Below, piece by piece: positions 1 to 7,471 of a DNA stretch of 64,000 nt. The stretch's first letter is position 1; each line of letters opens with the position of its first letter. Origin of the DNA: Thalassotalea_A litorea (GTDB lineage: Bacteria; Pseudomonadota; Gammaproteobacteria; Enterobacterales; Alteromonadaceae). A program made the translations under genes and the position numbers. Where the stretch lies: positions 62,001 through 126,000 of the forward strand of contig NZ_JBHZSG010000003.1 in NCBI RefSeq assembly GCF_043642205.1, written 5' to 3'. The notes below the pieces were generated by a model, which had not been told where the DNA came from, did not search any database, and saw nothing but the letters and a program-made list of their open reading frames with translations.

Positions 1-2
1 CA

Positions 3-386
3 AAAAAAACCGCGGCTCAGGTTCTGTTTTCGGGTTCCGTAACCTGGAATAACATTCTCGGGTCGATTTGTCTTTACCTGCTGATGGCAATGATTTGGGG
101 GCTGTTATATACGCTAATGCAATTGTTTGCTGGCAGTGCATTTAACGGCATAGAAGCAGGTCTACAATGGTATGAGTTATTACCGGATCTTATGTATTTT
201 TCCTTTGTAACTATTACAACATTAGGTTTTGGTGATATTTCACCATCCATCCCGGTCACCCAATTTCTGGTCTATATGGAAGCAATCGTTGGCCAGTTTT
301 ATCTGGCGATTCTTGTTGCCAGTCTGGTTGGTGCCCGTATGACCGGGCCACATTCACATAGAGAACAAAACAATGACAGATCCTAA
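3..386 (+). CDS. Ion channel family protein, C-terminal part (5' end outside window)
   Basis: The reading frame is open from the first bases of the window, so the gene begins upstream and only about 127 C-terminal residues are visible. They show one hydrophobic segment, a re-entrant pore region with TTITTLGFGDISP, and a second hydrophobic helix, which is the two-helix pore module of the Ion_trans_2 (potassium channel) family. The filter reads LGFGD instead of the usual VGYGD, a variant also found in bacterial channels. The stop overlaps the start of the next gene by 14 bases, so the two are probably co-transcribed. Ion selectivity cannot be told from sequence. Confidence 0.8.
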   Translation, partial: KKTAAQVLFSGSVTWNNILGSICLYLLMAMIWGLLYTLMQLFAGSAFNGIEAGLQWYELLPDLMYFSFVTITTLGFGDISPSIPVTQFLVYMEAIVGQFYLAILVASLVGARMTGPHSHREQNNDRS

Positions 387-1497
387 AAACGCTCAGCCTG
401 AAAATCAGCCTGAGCTGACCGAACAAGATTTGCGTTTCACCCGCAGGATGATAGATACGTCTATCAAGCTGGCTGCAATATTTATCGTTCTAATCTGGTG
501 CAGTGCAATACTTCGTCCATTCATTTTGCTGATATTGTGGGGCGGCATTATAGCCATCGCCTTGTACCCGTTTTTTGCGAAAGTGAGCAATGTCCTTGGC
601 GGAAAACCCAAGTTAGCGGCGCTGATCATCGCGCTACTCGGGCTTGCTCTTTTGGTGGTACCAACCATTAATATTTCCGCATCGACGATCGATAGCGCAC
701 AATCCGTGTCAGAAAGTATAAAAGAAGGAACCTTTAAAGTACCTCAACCTACAGATGCGGTGAAATCCTGGCCACTGGTAGGCGAGAAGGTATACCAGAT
801 ATGGGGACACGCCTCGACCAATTTTGAAGAATTTGTGGTTGAACATTCAGAAGCATTTAAGACGCTTACTGAAGCGCTATTTAGCACCATTACGGGTATT
901 GGTGCTACCGTGCTGCAATTCATTGTATCACTGCTAATCGCGGCCGTAATGTTAGTGAACCATGAAAAATGTCTATATGGCTCACGCCTGGTTTTCAATC
1001 GTATCATGGCCGAAAACGGTGAAGCCGCCATTCAGGATTCTGTCGCCACTATTCGCAGCGTTGCACAGGGCATACTTGGTATTGCCGTTATTCAGGCGTT
1101 ACTGGCCGGTATAGGCATGTTTATTGCTGGTATTCCGGGCGCTGGGATTTGGGCACTGCTGGTGCTAATTCTGGCCATCGTGCAATTACCTCCACTACTG
1201 GTACTTGGTCCGATCGCTGCCTATTACTTTTCTATTACGTCCACAACACCCGCCACCATTTTCCTTATTTGGGCACTATTGGTCAGTTTTAGTGATGCCG
1301 TATTAAAACCTATGTTATTAGGTCGGGGGATAGATATTCCGATGCTGGTGATATTACTTGGCGCGATAGGTGGCATGCTATTGTCGGGCATAATCGGCTT
1401 GTTTGTTGGCGCCGTCGTCCTGTCAATCGGCTACAAATTAACCATGTATTGGCTACAGCATTCGACCGTGCAGATTGAAAAGCCCTACGTCGATTGA
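373..1497 (+). CDS. AI-2E family transporter (PerM/TqsA-like permease)
   Basis: This 374-residue polytopic membrane protein has the AI-2E transporter (UPF0118) layout: a short hydrophilic N-terminus, hydrophobic helices at about residues 30-95, a central extracytoplasmic stretch, and a C-terminal block of helices rich in Gly, Leu and Ile with the loop PGAGIWALLVLILAIVQLPP. Family members export diverse substrates, including sodium/proton exchange and autoinducer-2, so the name does not establish quorum-sensing transport. The start overlaps the upstream channel gene, suggesting translational coupling. The substrate is unknown. Confidence 0.85.
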   Translation: MTDPKNAQPENQPELTEQDLRFTRRMIDTSIKLAAIFIVLIWCSAILRPFILLILWGGIIAIALYPFFAKVSNVLGGKPKLAALIIALLGLALLVVPTINISASTIDSAQSVSESIKEGTFKVPQPTDAVKSWPLVGEKVYQIWGHASTNFEEFVVEHSEAFKTLTEALFSTITGIGATVLQFIVSLLIAAVMLVNHEKCLYGSRLVFNRIMAENGEAAIQDSVATIRSVAQGILGIAVIQALLAGIGMFIAGIPGAGIWALLVLILAIVQLPPLLVLGPIAAYYFSITSTTPATIFLIWALLVSFSDAVLKPMLLGRGIDIPMLVILLGAIGGMLLSGIIGLFVGAVVLSIGYKLTMYWLQHSTVQIEKPYVD

Positions 1498-1541
1498 AAA
1501 GATACGGTTTAACAAAAAATAATAACCCTTAAAGGTATGTC

Positions 1542-2696
1542 ATGGCGAGCGATGAAACCACTCTGAAAAGCGAGAATGAACCGCAAGGTGAGTCTGTCCA
1601 AGCTTCCGAGAATGAGGCGAGCGAGAAGCCGGCGACAAAGCCAGATCTGGCAAATCGACTTACTCGCATAATTTTAATTATCGCCGCGGTATATTTTGTC
1701 TGGTATGTGTCCAGCGATAGATTAACCCCCATCACCGATCAGGCCCGGGTTAGAGGTTTTGTTATTCCTATTGTGCCGGAAGTGTCCGGTCAGATTTCGC
1801 GCATCCATGTCGGCGGCGACAAACACGTAAAAAAAGGCGAAGTCTTGTTCGAAATTGATCCCAGCGATTATGAGCTTGCGGTTGAAAAAGCTCAGGCCGC
1901 GTTAGAGCAAGCGGGTCAGGACGTTGGCGCCAGCACCGCCAACGTTGCCTCAGCCAAAGCCATTTTAGAGAAGGCCAAAGCCAATCTTAATACCATCATG
2001 GAAAATGCGGACCGGATTTTTGCGCTTGAGGAGCAAGGGATTATTTCTACGGCTCAGGCGGACGAAACCCGGGGAACGGTAACTCAGGCGGAGCTTGAAA
2101 TTGCTAATGCTCAGGCTTCCTATGAACAGGCAAAGCAACAACTCGGCGCCCAGGGACAGGATAATCCGGCGATTCAAACCGCAATAACCCAGTTATCCGA
2201 CGCACGACTTGACCTGTCGCGAACCAAAGTGGTTGCCCCTAATGATGGAGTCGTCTCCTATGCCAAAGTGAACGTGGGGTACTACGCTGCAGCTGGTGCC
2301 AAGATCATGACCTTTATTTCTACTGATGTGGCCTGGATTGAGGCTTCCTATCGGGAAAATAACCTGGGCAATATCAAAGAAGGTGATGAGGTCGATATTG
2401 CGCTGGACTCTGCGCCGGGGAAAATTTTCAAAGGACAAATAAAATCCGTCGGTTATGGAGTCAGTTTTGACAAATCTCAGCCCGGAGAATTGTCCACACC
2501 AGAAAAACCCAAAGGCTGGATGCGAGACCCGCAACGGTTTATTGTGGTGATTTCGTTTAAAGATGAGGGCGTAAGAGGATATCTTCGAGAAGGCGGTCAA
2601 GCGGACGTAATCACCTACACGGGTGACAATGTTATCTTAAACAGCATTGGCAAGCTGTACATGCGACTGACCACTTTTATGTCTTATGTTTACTAA
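1542..2696 (+). CDS. HlyD/EmrA-family membrane fusion protein
   Basis: This 384-residue periplasmic adaptor has a charged cytoplasmic N-terminus, one transmembrane helix (about residues 40-58), a split biotinyl-lipoyl-like domain (PEVSGQISRIHVGGDKHVKKG and the later VVAPNDGVVSYAKV), a long Ala/Gln/Glu-rich coiled-coil hairpin between them, and a beta-barrel domain. Such adaptors bridge an inner-membrane pump and an outer-membrane channel. A purine-rich AAAGG precedes the ATG. The stop overlaps the next gene by 11 bases. HlyD-DUF2955 pairs of this type resemble aromatic-acid or drug efflux systems (AaeA/AaeB-like); the substrate is inferred only at that level. Confidence 0.88.
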   Translation: MASDETTLKSENEPQGESVQASENEASEKPATKPDLANRLTRIILIIAAVYFVWYVSSDRLTPITDQARVRGFVIPIVPEVSGQISRIHVGGDKHVKKGEVLFEIDPSDYELAVEKAQAALEQAGQDVGASTANVASAKAILEKAKANLNTIMENADRIFALEEQGIISTAQADETRGTVTQAELEIANAQASYEQAKQQLGAQGQDNPAIQTAITQLSDARLDLSRTKVVAPNDGVVSYAKVNVGYYAAAGAKIMTFISTDVAWIEASYRENNLGNIKEGDEVDIALDSAPGKIFKGQIKSVGYGVSFDKSQPGELSTPEKPKGWMRDPQRFIVVISFKDEGVRGYLREGGQADVITYTGDNVILNSIGKLYMRLTTFMSYVY

Positions 2697-3726
2697 ATTT
2701 CTGTGGTCTTACCCGGTCAACACCATTCGCACCATACGACTGGTGGTAGGTTTAGGCACAGCAATCGCTATCGCCTTTGGCTTTAACTGGCCACTGGCCT
2801 TTCTCTGTCCGGTATTAGCTTCAAAATTTCTCGCCTCCGATAAGCCCAAAGTCCCCTTTAAAACCCTTGGAAATATATTCCTTATCGTCGTTGTCGCCTT
2901 TTCTGCGGGGATCATCGTCACCCGTTTTTTACTGCCATTTCCTGTGGTGTTTATGCTGGTAACACTGCTGCTTATCTTTTGGCTATCCTATTGGAGCCAT
3001 AGTGGTGGTAATGAGTTTGTGATCACCATGTTGTTGATAGGGTTCACCATTATTCCGTTGTTGGCGCTATTGCATCAAGCTATCGTTATTGAAGTAACCT
3101 ATGGGTTTATCTTCTCATGTCTGATGGCACTGATGATCACGATGATGGCTCATGAGATCATTCCCGATAAGCCCGGTACTCGTTATGTGAATGCCCAGAA
3201 GGCCGCTGAGGCTGAACGAAGTCTGCCCAAGCAAACCCGCCTGCAACTCGCCTATTTATCCACCATTATCATTATGCCGGTGCTAACCATGTTCCTAATT
3301 CTGGACTTGAGCAACGCCATTTTGGTGTTAGTATTCGTCGCGATTCTCGCGCAAAAACCAAATTTACTGGTTGGTATTCAAGGTGCTAAGGCCTTGCTAC
3401 TCGGCAACACGATTGGCGGCATTTTTGCCATGCTTATTTACGCAACGTTAGTTATGGTGCCCCAATACAGTTTTTTGATCCTGTTATTTTTGCTGTTGTT
3501 TTTATATTTTGGCAAGCTCATTTTTTCGCCACGCCCCTTAGCGCCAATTTACGCTATGGCCATGACGACCGTGATAATCCTGGTATCTTCGGCGACTCTG
3601 GGCAATGCCGATGCTGACGAAAAATTTTATACCCGGCTAATCCAGATTGCTATGGCATGCGGATACATCATTTTCGCTACGATGCTGACAAGGCCGTATT
3701 TAAATAGGATACAGTCGACGGAGTAA
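2686..3726 (+). CDS. DUF2955 / FUSC-like integral membrane protein
   Basis: This 346-residue protein consists of two blocks of hydrophobic helices (about residues 10-155 and 185-340) separated by a charged linker with PDKPGTRYVNAQKAAEAE. The two-block arrangement, and the overlap with the HlyD-type adaptor gene, fit the DUF2955 family, which is related to FUSC/AaeB aromatic-acid exporters. It is probably the inner-membrane partner of the adaptor. No outer-membrane factor is encoded nearby, so a shared TolC would be needed. The family call rests on recall of its usual context and composition. Confidence 0.75.
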   Translation: MFTKFLWSYPVNTIRTIRLVVGLGTAIAIAFGFNWPLAFLCPVLASKFLASDKPKVPFKTLGNIFLIVVVAFSAGIIVTRFLLPFPVVFMLVTLLLIFWLSYWSHSGGNEFVITMLLIGFTIIPLLALLHQAIVIEVTYGFIFSCLMALMITMMAHEIIPDKPGTRYVNAQKAAEAERSLPKQTRLQLAYLSTIIIMPVLTMFLILDLSNAILVLVFVAILAQKPNLLVGIQGAKALLLGNTIGGIFAMLIYATLVMVPQYSFLILLFLLLFLYFGKLIFSPRPLAPIYAMAMTTVIILVSSATLGNADADEKFYTRLIQIAMACGYIIFATMLTRPYLNRIQSTE

Positions 3727-3752
3727 GCTGTCCGTCGAGAAACCTCGGGGAT

Positions 3753-3880
3753 CAGGTGCGAAAGGTGCCTAAGGGTGTCAAAGGTGTCGAATGGTGTCGA
3801 ATGGTGACTAAGCAAAAGCCCCGGTTACTTTTTTTAAACCTGCGATCTCGCCTTTAGGCGACTGCTGAAGGAACTTTGCA
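3753..3880. repeat. Composite intergenic repeat, copy A
   Basis: Six GGTG-starting units lie 9-10 bases apart (at 3755, 3764, 3774, 3783, 3793 and 3803; best unit GGTGTCGAAT). They are followed by AAGCAAAAG and then ATCTCGCCTTTAGGCGA, which contains the palindrome TCGCCTAAAGGCGA. The same ordered parts recur at 11354-11460 and, inverted, at 14808-14930. The copy lies between convergent gene ends, about 60 bases past the lpdA stop. Confidence 0.7.
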
Positions 3881-3892
3881 TATTAACGAAAC

Positions 3893-3921
3893 AAAAAAGC
3901 CAGGTTATCAACCTGGCTTTT
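3893..3921 (-). terminator. Rho-independent terminator of lpdA
   Basis: A 12-base stem (AAAAGCCAGGTT / AACCTGGCTTTT) with a 3-base loop lies 19 bases past the lpdA stop. On the minus strand the stem runs into a T tract. The A/T ends make it usable from the plus strand too, which would also stop the DUF2955 transcript. Confidence 0.85.
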
Positions 3922-3939
3922 GACTAAAAACATGTGTTT

Positions 3940-5370
3940 TTACTTCTTTTTCTTTACCGCTTTCGCATTCGGTAAATCGGTGATTGAGCCTTCAAATATC
4001 TCAGCCGCCATACCAATGGACTCGTTAAGCGTCGGGTGAGCATGAATGGTCAAACCAACGTCTTCGGCGTCAGCCCCCATTTCAACTGCCAGACCAATTT
4101 CGCCTAACATCTCACCGGCATTAATACCGATGATGGCACCACCAAGAACACGACCACTATCTTTTTCAAAGATAAGCTTAGTTTTACCTTCTGTACGAGC
4201 AGATGCAATCGCTCGGCCAGATGCAGCCCATGGGAAGTTTGCAACTTCAATGTTCAAACCCTGCTCTTTCGCTTCGCGCTCGGTAACACCTACCCATGCA
4301 ATTTCTGGATCTGTGTAAGCAATCGAAGGAATGCAGCGCGGATCGAATACATGCTTCTTACCGGCAATTACTTCTGATGCAACGTGACCTTCATGCACGG
4401 CTTTATGAGCCAGCATAGGTTGACCGACAACATCACCGATAGCAAAAATATGATTTACATTGGTACGCAGTTCATTAGTGACATTGATAAAGCCACGCTC
4501 GTCAACATTAACACCAGCTTTATCGGCATCGATCATGTGACCATTTGGCTTACGACCAACAGCAACCAGGATCTTATCGTAACGAACCTGACCTTCCGGT
4601 GCGTTCTTACCTTCAAACGTCACGTACAAGCCGTCATCTTTGGCATCAACTCCGACAACTTTGGTAGACAGCATCAGGTTAAAACGATTTTTCACATATT
4701 TAGTGTAAATCTTCATGATGTCTGCATCGGCGGCAGGAACTAATTGGTCAGCAAATTCAACTACAGACACGTTAGCACCTAAGCTGCTGTATACCGTACC
4801 CATTTCCAAGCCGATAATACCACCACCAAGAACCAACATTTCACCTGGAACATCTTCCAGCTCAAGAGCACCGGTCGAATCAAGAACGCGAGGATCGTCT
4901 GTAGGAATAAATGGCAAATTAACAACCGAAGAACCGGCGGCAATAATGGCGTTATCAAAATTAACCGTTGTTGTACCGTTATCGCCTTCAACAGCAATGC
5001 TGTTTGGACCCGTAAATTTACCATAACCATTAACTATGGTTACTTTACGTTGTTTCGCCATACCCGCTAAACCACCGGTAAGCTGACCGACAACTTTTTC
5101 TTTCCAACCACGAATTTTATCGATATCGATTTGTGGTTCACCGAAGGTTACCCCATGGCTTGCCATTTCTTTTGCATCATCGATTACTTTGGCAACATGA
5201 AGTAACGCTTTAGAAGGGATACAACCAACATTCAGACAAACACCACCCAGGGACGAATAGCGCTCAATTAATACTACATCCAAACCTAAGTCAGCCGCGC
5301 GGAATGCTGCAGAATAACCACCAGGTCCAGAACCTAAAACAACGACTTGAGTTTTGATATCGTTACTCAT
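3940..5370 (-). CDS. lpdA: Dihydrolipoyl dehydrogenase (E3)
   Basis: This 476-residue FAD enzyme reoxidises dihydrolipoamide on the pyruvate and 2-oxoglutarate dehydrogenase complexes, passing electrons to NAD. The N-terminal FAD-binding motif is GSGPGG (about residues 13-18). The redox-active disulfide is Cys45/Cys50 in GGVCLNVGCIPSK. The NAD-binding motif GGGIIGLEMG is near residue 185, and the C-terminal catalytic HAHPTLNE is near residue 445. Length and every motif match the family. It is the last gene of the pyruvate dehydrogenase locus, separated from aceF by 391 bases, so it may also have its own promoter, as in E. coli. Confidence 0.97.
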   Translation of the reverse strand: MSNDIKTQVVVLGSGPGGYSAAFRAADLGLDVVLIERYSSLGGVCLNVGCIPSKALLHVAKVIDDAKEMASHGVTFGEPQIDIDKIRGWKEKVVGQLTGGLAGMAKQRKVTIVNGYGKFTGPNSIAVEGDNGTTTVNFDNAIIAAGSSVVNLPFIPTDDPRVLDSTGALELEDVPGEMLVLGGGIIGLEMGTVYSSLGANVSVVEFADQLVPAADADIMKIYTKYVKNRFNLMLSTKVVGVDAKDDGLYVTFEGKNAPEGQVRYDKILVAVGRKPNGHMIDADKAGVNVDERGFINVTNELRTNVNHIFAIGDVVGQPMLAHKAVHEGHVASEVIAGKKHVFDPRCIPSIAYTDPEIAWVGVTEREAKEQGLNIEVANFPWAASGRAIASARTEGKTKLIFEKDSGRVLGGAIIGINAGEMLGEIGLAVEMGADAEDVGLTIHAHPTLNESIGMAAEIFEGSITDLPNAKAVKKKK

Positions 5371-5761
5371 GTTAACCTCAAACTTTTTAAAATTGACTTA
5401 AAAGGTCAGCGACCTCTCAAGACTAGATTTTGTTCAATTACTTTTTACAAACCAGACATTGTGCATGCTCAACATATTCGCAAAAACAAACCAAAATTTG
5501 GTGTAATAAAATTAAACTTTTTAGTGTTTAAAACGTGCTTCGTTCAATAAAAGTAATCTTTGATCAAAACTTTACAACATCGAACCAAACACAATAATTT
5601 GGGCGCCAAGTGTACCTTGTGTGACAATTTTTGGCCAACATTAGTGGCAAATATTGGTAATAAGTACGATCTATAACGCTTGTTTAAAGGCTCCAGCCAA
5701 ACCGTTTTAACTGGAGCGATAGCGTCAACCTCCTCTAAAACCGTCCTGTATTCAGGATCAG
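5371..5761. other. aceF-lpdA intergenic region
   Basis: This non-coding, AT-rich gap lies between co-oriented minus-strand genes. It holds a symmetric ACCAAAATTTGGT at 5490-5502, which is a possible operator but not a PdhR box because the half-site order is reversed. It also holds a 7-bp hairpin GCTCCAG/CTGGAGC at 5690-5717 that could attenuate or end the aceF transcript, and a small TCCTG/CAGGA hairpin at 5744-5757. No convincing promoter hexamers were found, although an lpdA promoter is expected here. Confidence 0.4.
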
Positions 5762-7450
5762 TTAAAGAATTAGTTGACGTATATCAGACATCACCGAAGA
5801 TAAATGCACAGTAAAGCGTGCTGCAACGGCACCGTCAATCACACGGTGATCATAAGACAGTGATAGTGGCAGCATCAATTTAGGTTCAAAATCTTTACCA
5901 TTCCATTTCGGTTTAATTTCCGATTTGGATACTCCCAAAATCGCAACGTCAGGGGCATTAACGATTGGCGTGAATGCCGTGCCACCGATACCGCCTAAGC
6001 TGGAAATAGTAAAACACGACCCCTGCATGTCTTTCGCGGTCAATTTACCGTCACGGGCTTTCTTAGAGATCTCCAGAAGTTCTTTGGATAACTCATGAAT
6101 GCCTTTTTGATCGACATCACGCACAACCGGAACAACCAGGCCATTCGGGGTATCAACCGCAACACCGATATGAACGTATTTTTTCATGATCAGGCTCTCA
6201 CCGGATTCACTCAGGCTTGAATTAAATACCGGATACGCTTTTAAGGCACTCGCCGCAGCTTTCATGATAAAGACTAAAGGCGTGATTTTAAAACCAAGCT
6301 TTTGTTTTTCAGCGATGACATTCTGTTCTTTGCGGAATGCTTCGACATTGGTGATGTCGGCTTCATCAAACTGGGTCACATGTGGGATCGTTACCCAGTT
6401 ACGGTGCAGGTTAGGTCCGGAAATTTTCTGAATACGCGTTAACGCGACTTCTTCAACCTCGCCGAACTTACTGAAATCCACTTTTGGTTGAGCAATAACC
6501 TGCAAACCACCAGCGCCTGCAGCAACACCGCTGCTAGCCGTCGCTTTAGGACGTGACAGTTCATATTTTACAAACGATTGTACGTCTTCTTTTAAGATAC
6601 GGCCTTTATTGCCGGTTCCTTTAACTAACGTCAGGTCAACACCGAATTCTCGGGCCAAACGACGAATTGAAGGAGACGCGTAGATATTACCTTTGCTCTG
6701 CAACTGACCAGCACTTGGATGGTGCGGTACCGGCGCCGCTTTTTGTGGTTTTTCCGCTGGCGCGGCAACTACAGTTTGCTCTTTTGCTGCCGGCGCAGAT
6801 GCTGGTGCAGGCGCGGCTGGTGCAACCGATTCTGCTGCCCCACCCGATGTTTGCAGGGTGATGATTAATGAGCCTTCACTCACTTTATCGCCTGTCGCGA
6901 CTTTGACTTCAACAACTTTACCCGCGGCTGGCGCTGGAACATCCATCGTTGCTTTGTCAGTTTCTAAGGTAATTAAGCCATCTTCGGCTTCTATTTCATC
7001 ACCCGGGCTGACCAGCACTTCGATCACATCCACTTCACCATCTTCACCAATATCAGGCACGTGGACATCAATAACCGCAGCCGCTGCACTTGCAGCAGGT
7101 GCTGCAGGCGCTTGTGCAGGTTCATTTACCGCCGGAGCTGCAGGAGCCGCTTGTTCGGCAGGTGCCTCAGGTGCAGTTTCAGCCGTTGCCGGTTGAACAT
7201 CACTTGCACCGGCGCCAGATTCCATCAGTACGATTAAATCGCCTTCTGAAATTTTCGCACCAACTTCTACCTTGATTTCCTTGATCACACCAGCCATTGG
7301 CGCTGGAATGTCCATCGACGCTTTGTCTGTTTCAACACTTACCAGTGCATCTTCCGCTTCAACGCTGTCGCCAACGGCAACACAAAGCTCGATAACTTCA
7401 ACTTCATCGCCGCCTACATCAGGGACTAGAATTTCTTTAATATCAGACAT
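5762..7450 (-). CDS. aceF: Pyruvate dehydrogenase E2, dihydrolipoyllysine acetyltransferase
   Basis: This 562-residue core subunit transfers acetyl groups from lipoamide to CoA. There are two lipoyl domains, with attachment lysines at about 43 (ETDKASMDIPAP) and 166 (ETDKATMDVPAP), each followed by a flexible Ala/Pro linker. The E3/E1-binding domain is near 255-290 (YASPSIRRLAREFGVDL), and the catalytic domain ends with DHRVIDGA near 534. E. coli E2 has three lipoyl domains and about 630 residues; two is common in other proteobacteria. The start is 21 bases downstream of the aceE stop, so aceE-aceF form an operon. Confidence 0.97.
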   Translation of the reverse strand: MSDIKEILVPDVGGDEVEVIELCVAVGDSVEAEDALVSVETDKASMDIPAPMAGVIKEIKVEVGAKISEGDLIVLMESGAGASDVQPATAETAPEAPAEQAAPAAPAVNEPAQAPAAPAASAAAAVIDVHVPDIGEDGEVDVIEVLVSPGDEIEAEDGLITLETDKATMDVPAPAAGKVVEVKVATGDKVSEGSLIITLQTSGGAAESVAPAAPAPASAPAAKEQTVVAAPAEKPQKAAPVPHHPSAGQLQSKGNIYASPSIRRLAREFGVDLTLVKGTGNKGRILKEDVQSFVKYELSRPKATASSGVAAGAGGLQVIAQPKVDFSKFGEVEEVALTRIQKISGPNLHRNWVTIPHVTQFDEADITNVEAFRKEQNVIAEKQKLGFKITPLVFIMKAAASALKAYPVFNSSLSESGESLIMKKYVHIGVAVDTPNGLVVPVVRDVDQKGIHELSKELLEISKKARDGKLTAKDMQGSCFTISSLGGIGGTAFTPIVNAPDVAILGVSKSEIKPKWNGKDFEPKLMLPLSLSYDHRVIDGAVAARFTVHLSSVMSDIRQLIL

Positions 7451-7471
7451 CTATATTTCCTTACTAGTCAA

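Noticed and set aside
5490..5502. ACCAAAATTTGGT as a PdhR box before lpdA
   Set aside because: PdhR boxes read GGT-3 bases-ACC; here the half-sites are in the opposite order, so it was recorded only as an unexplained palindrome.
5347..5550. 67-codon plus-strand open frame upstream of lpdA
   Set aside because: It overlaps the lpdA start antisense and its peptide looks like AT-rich non-coding DNA.
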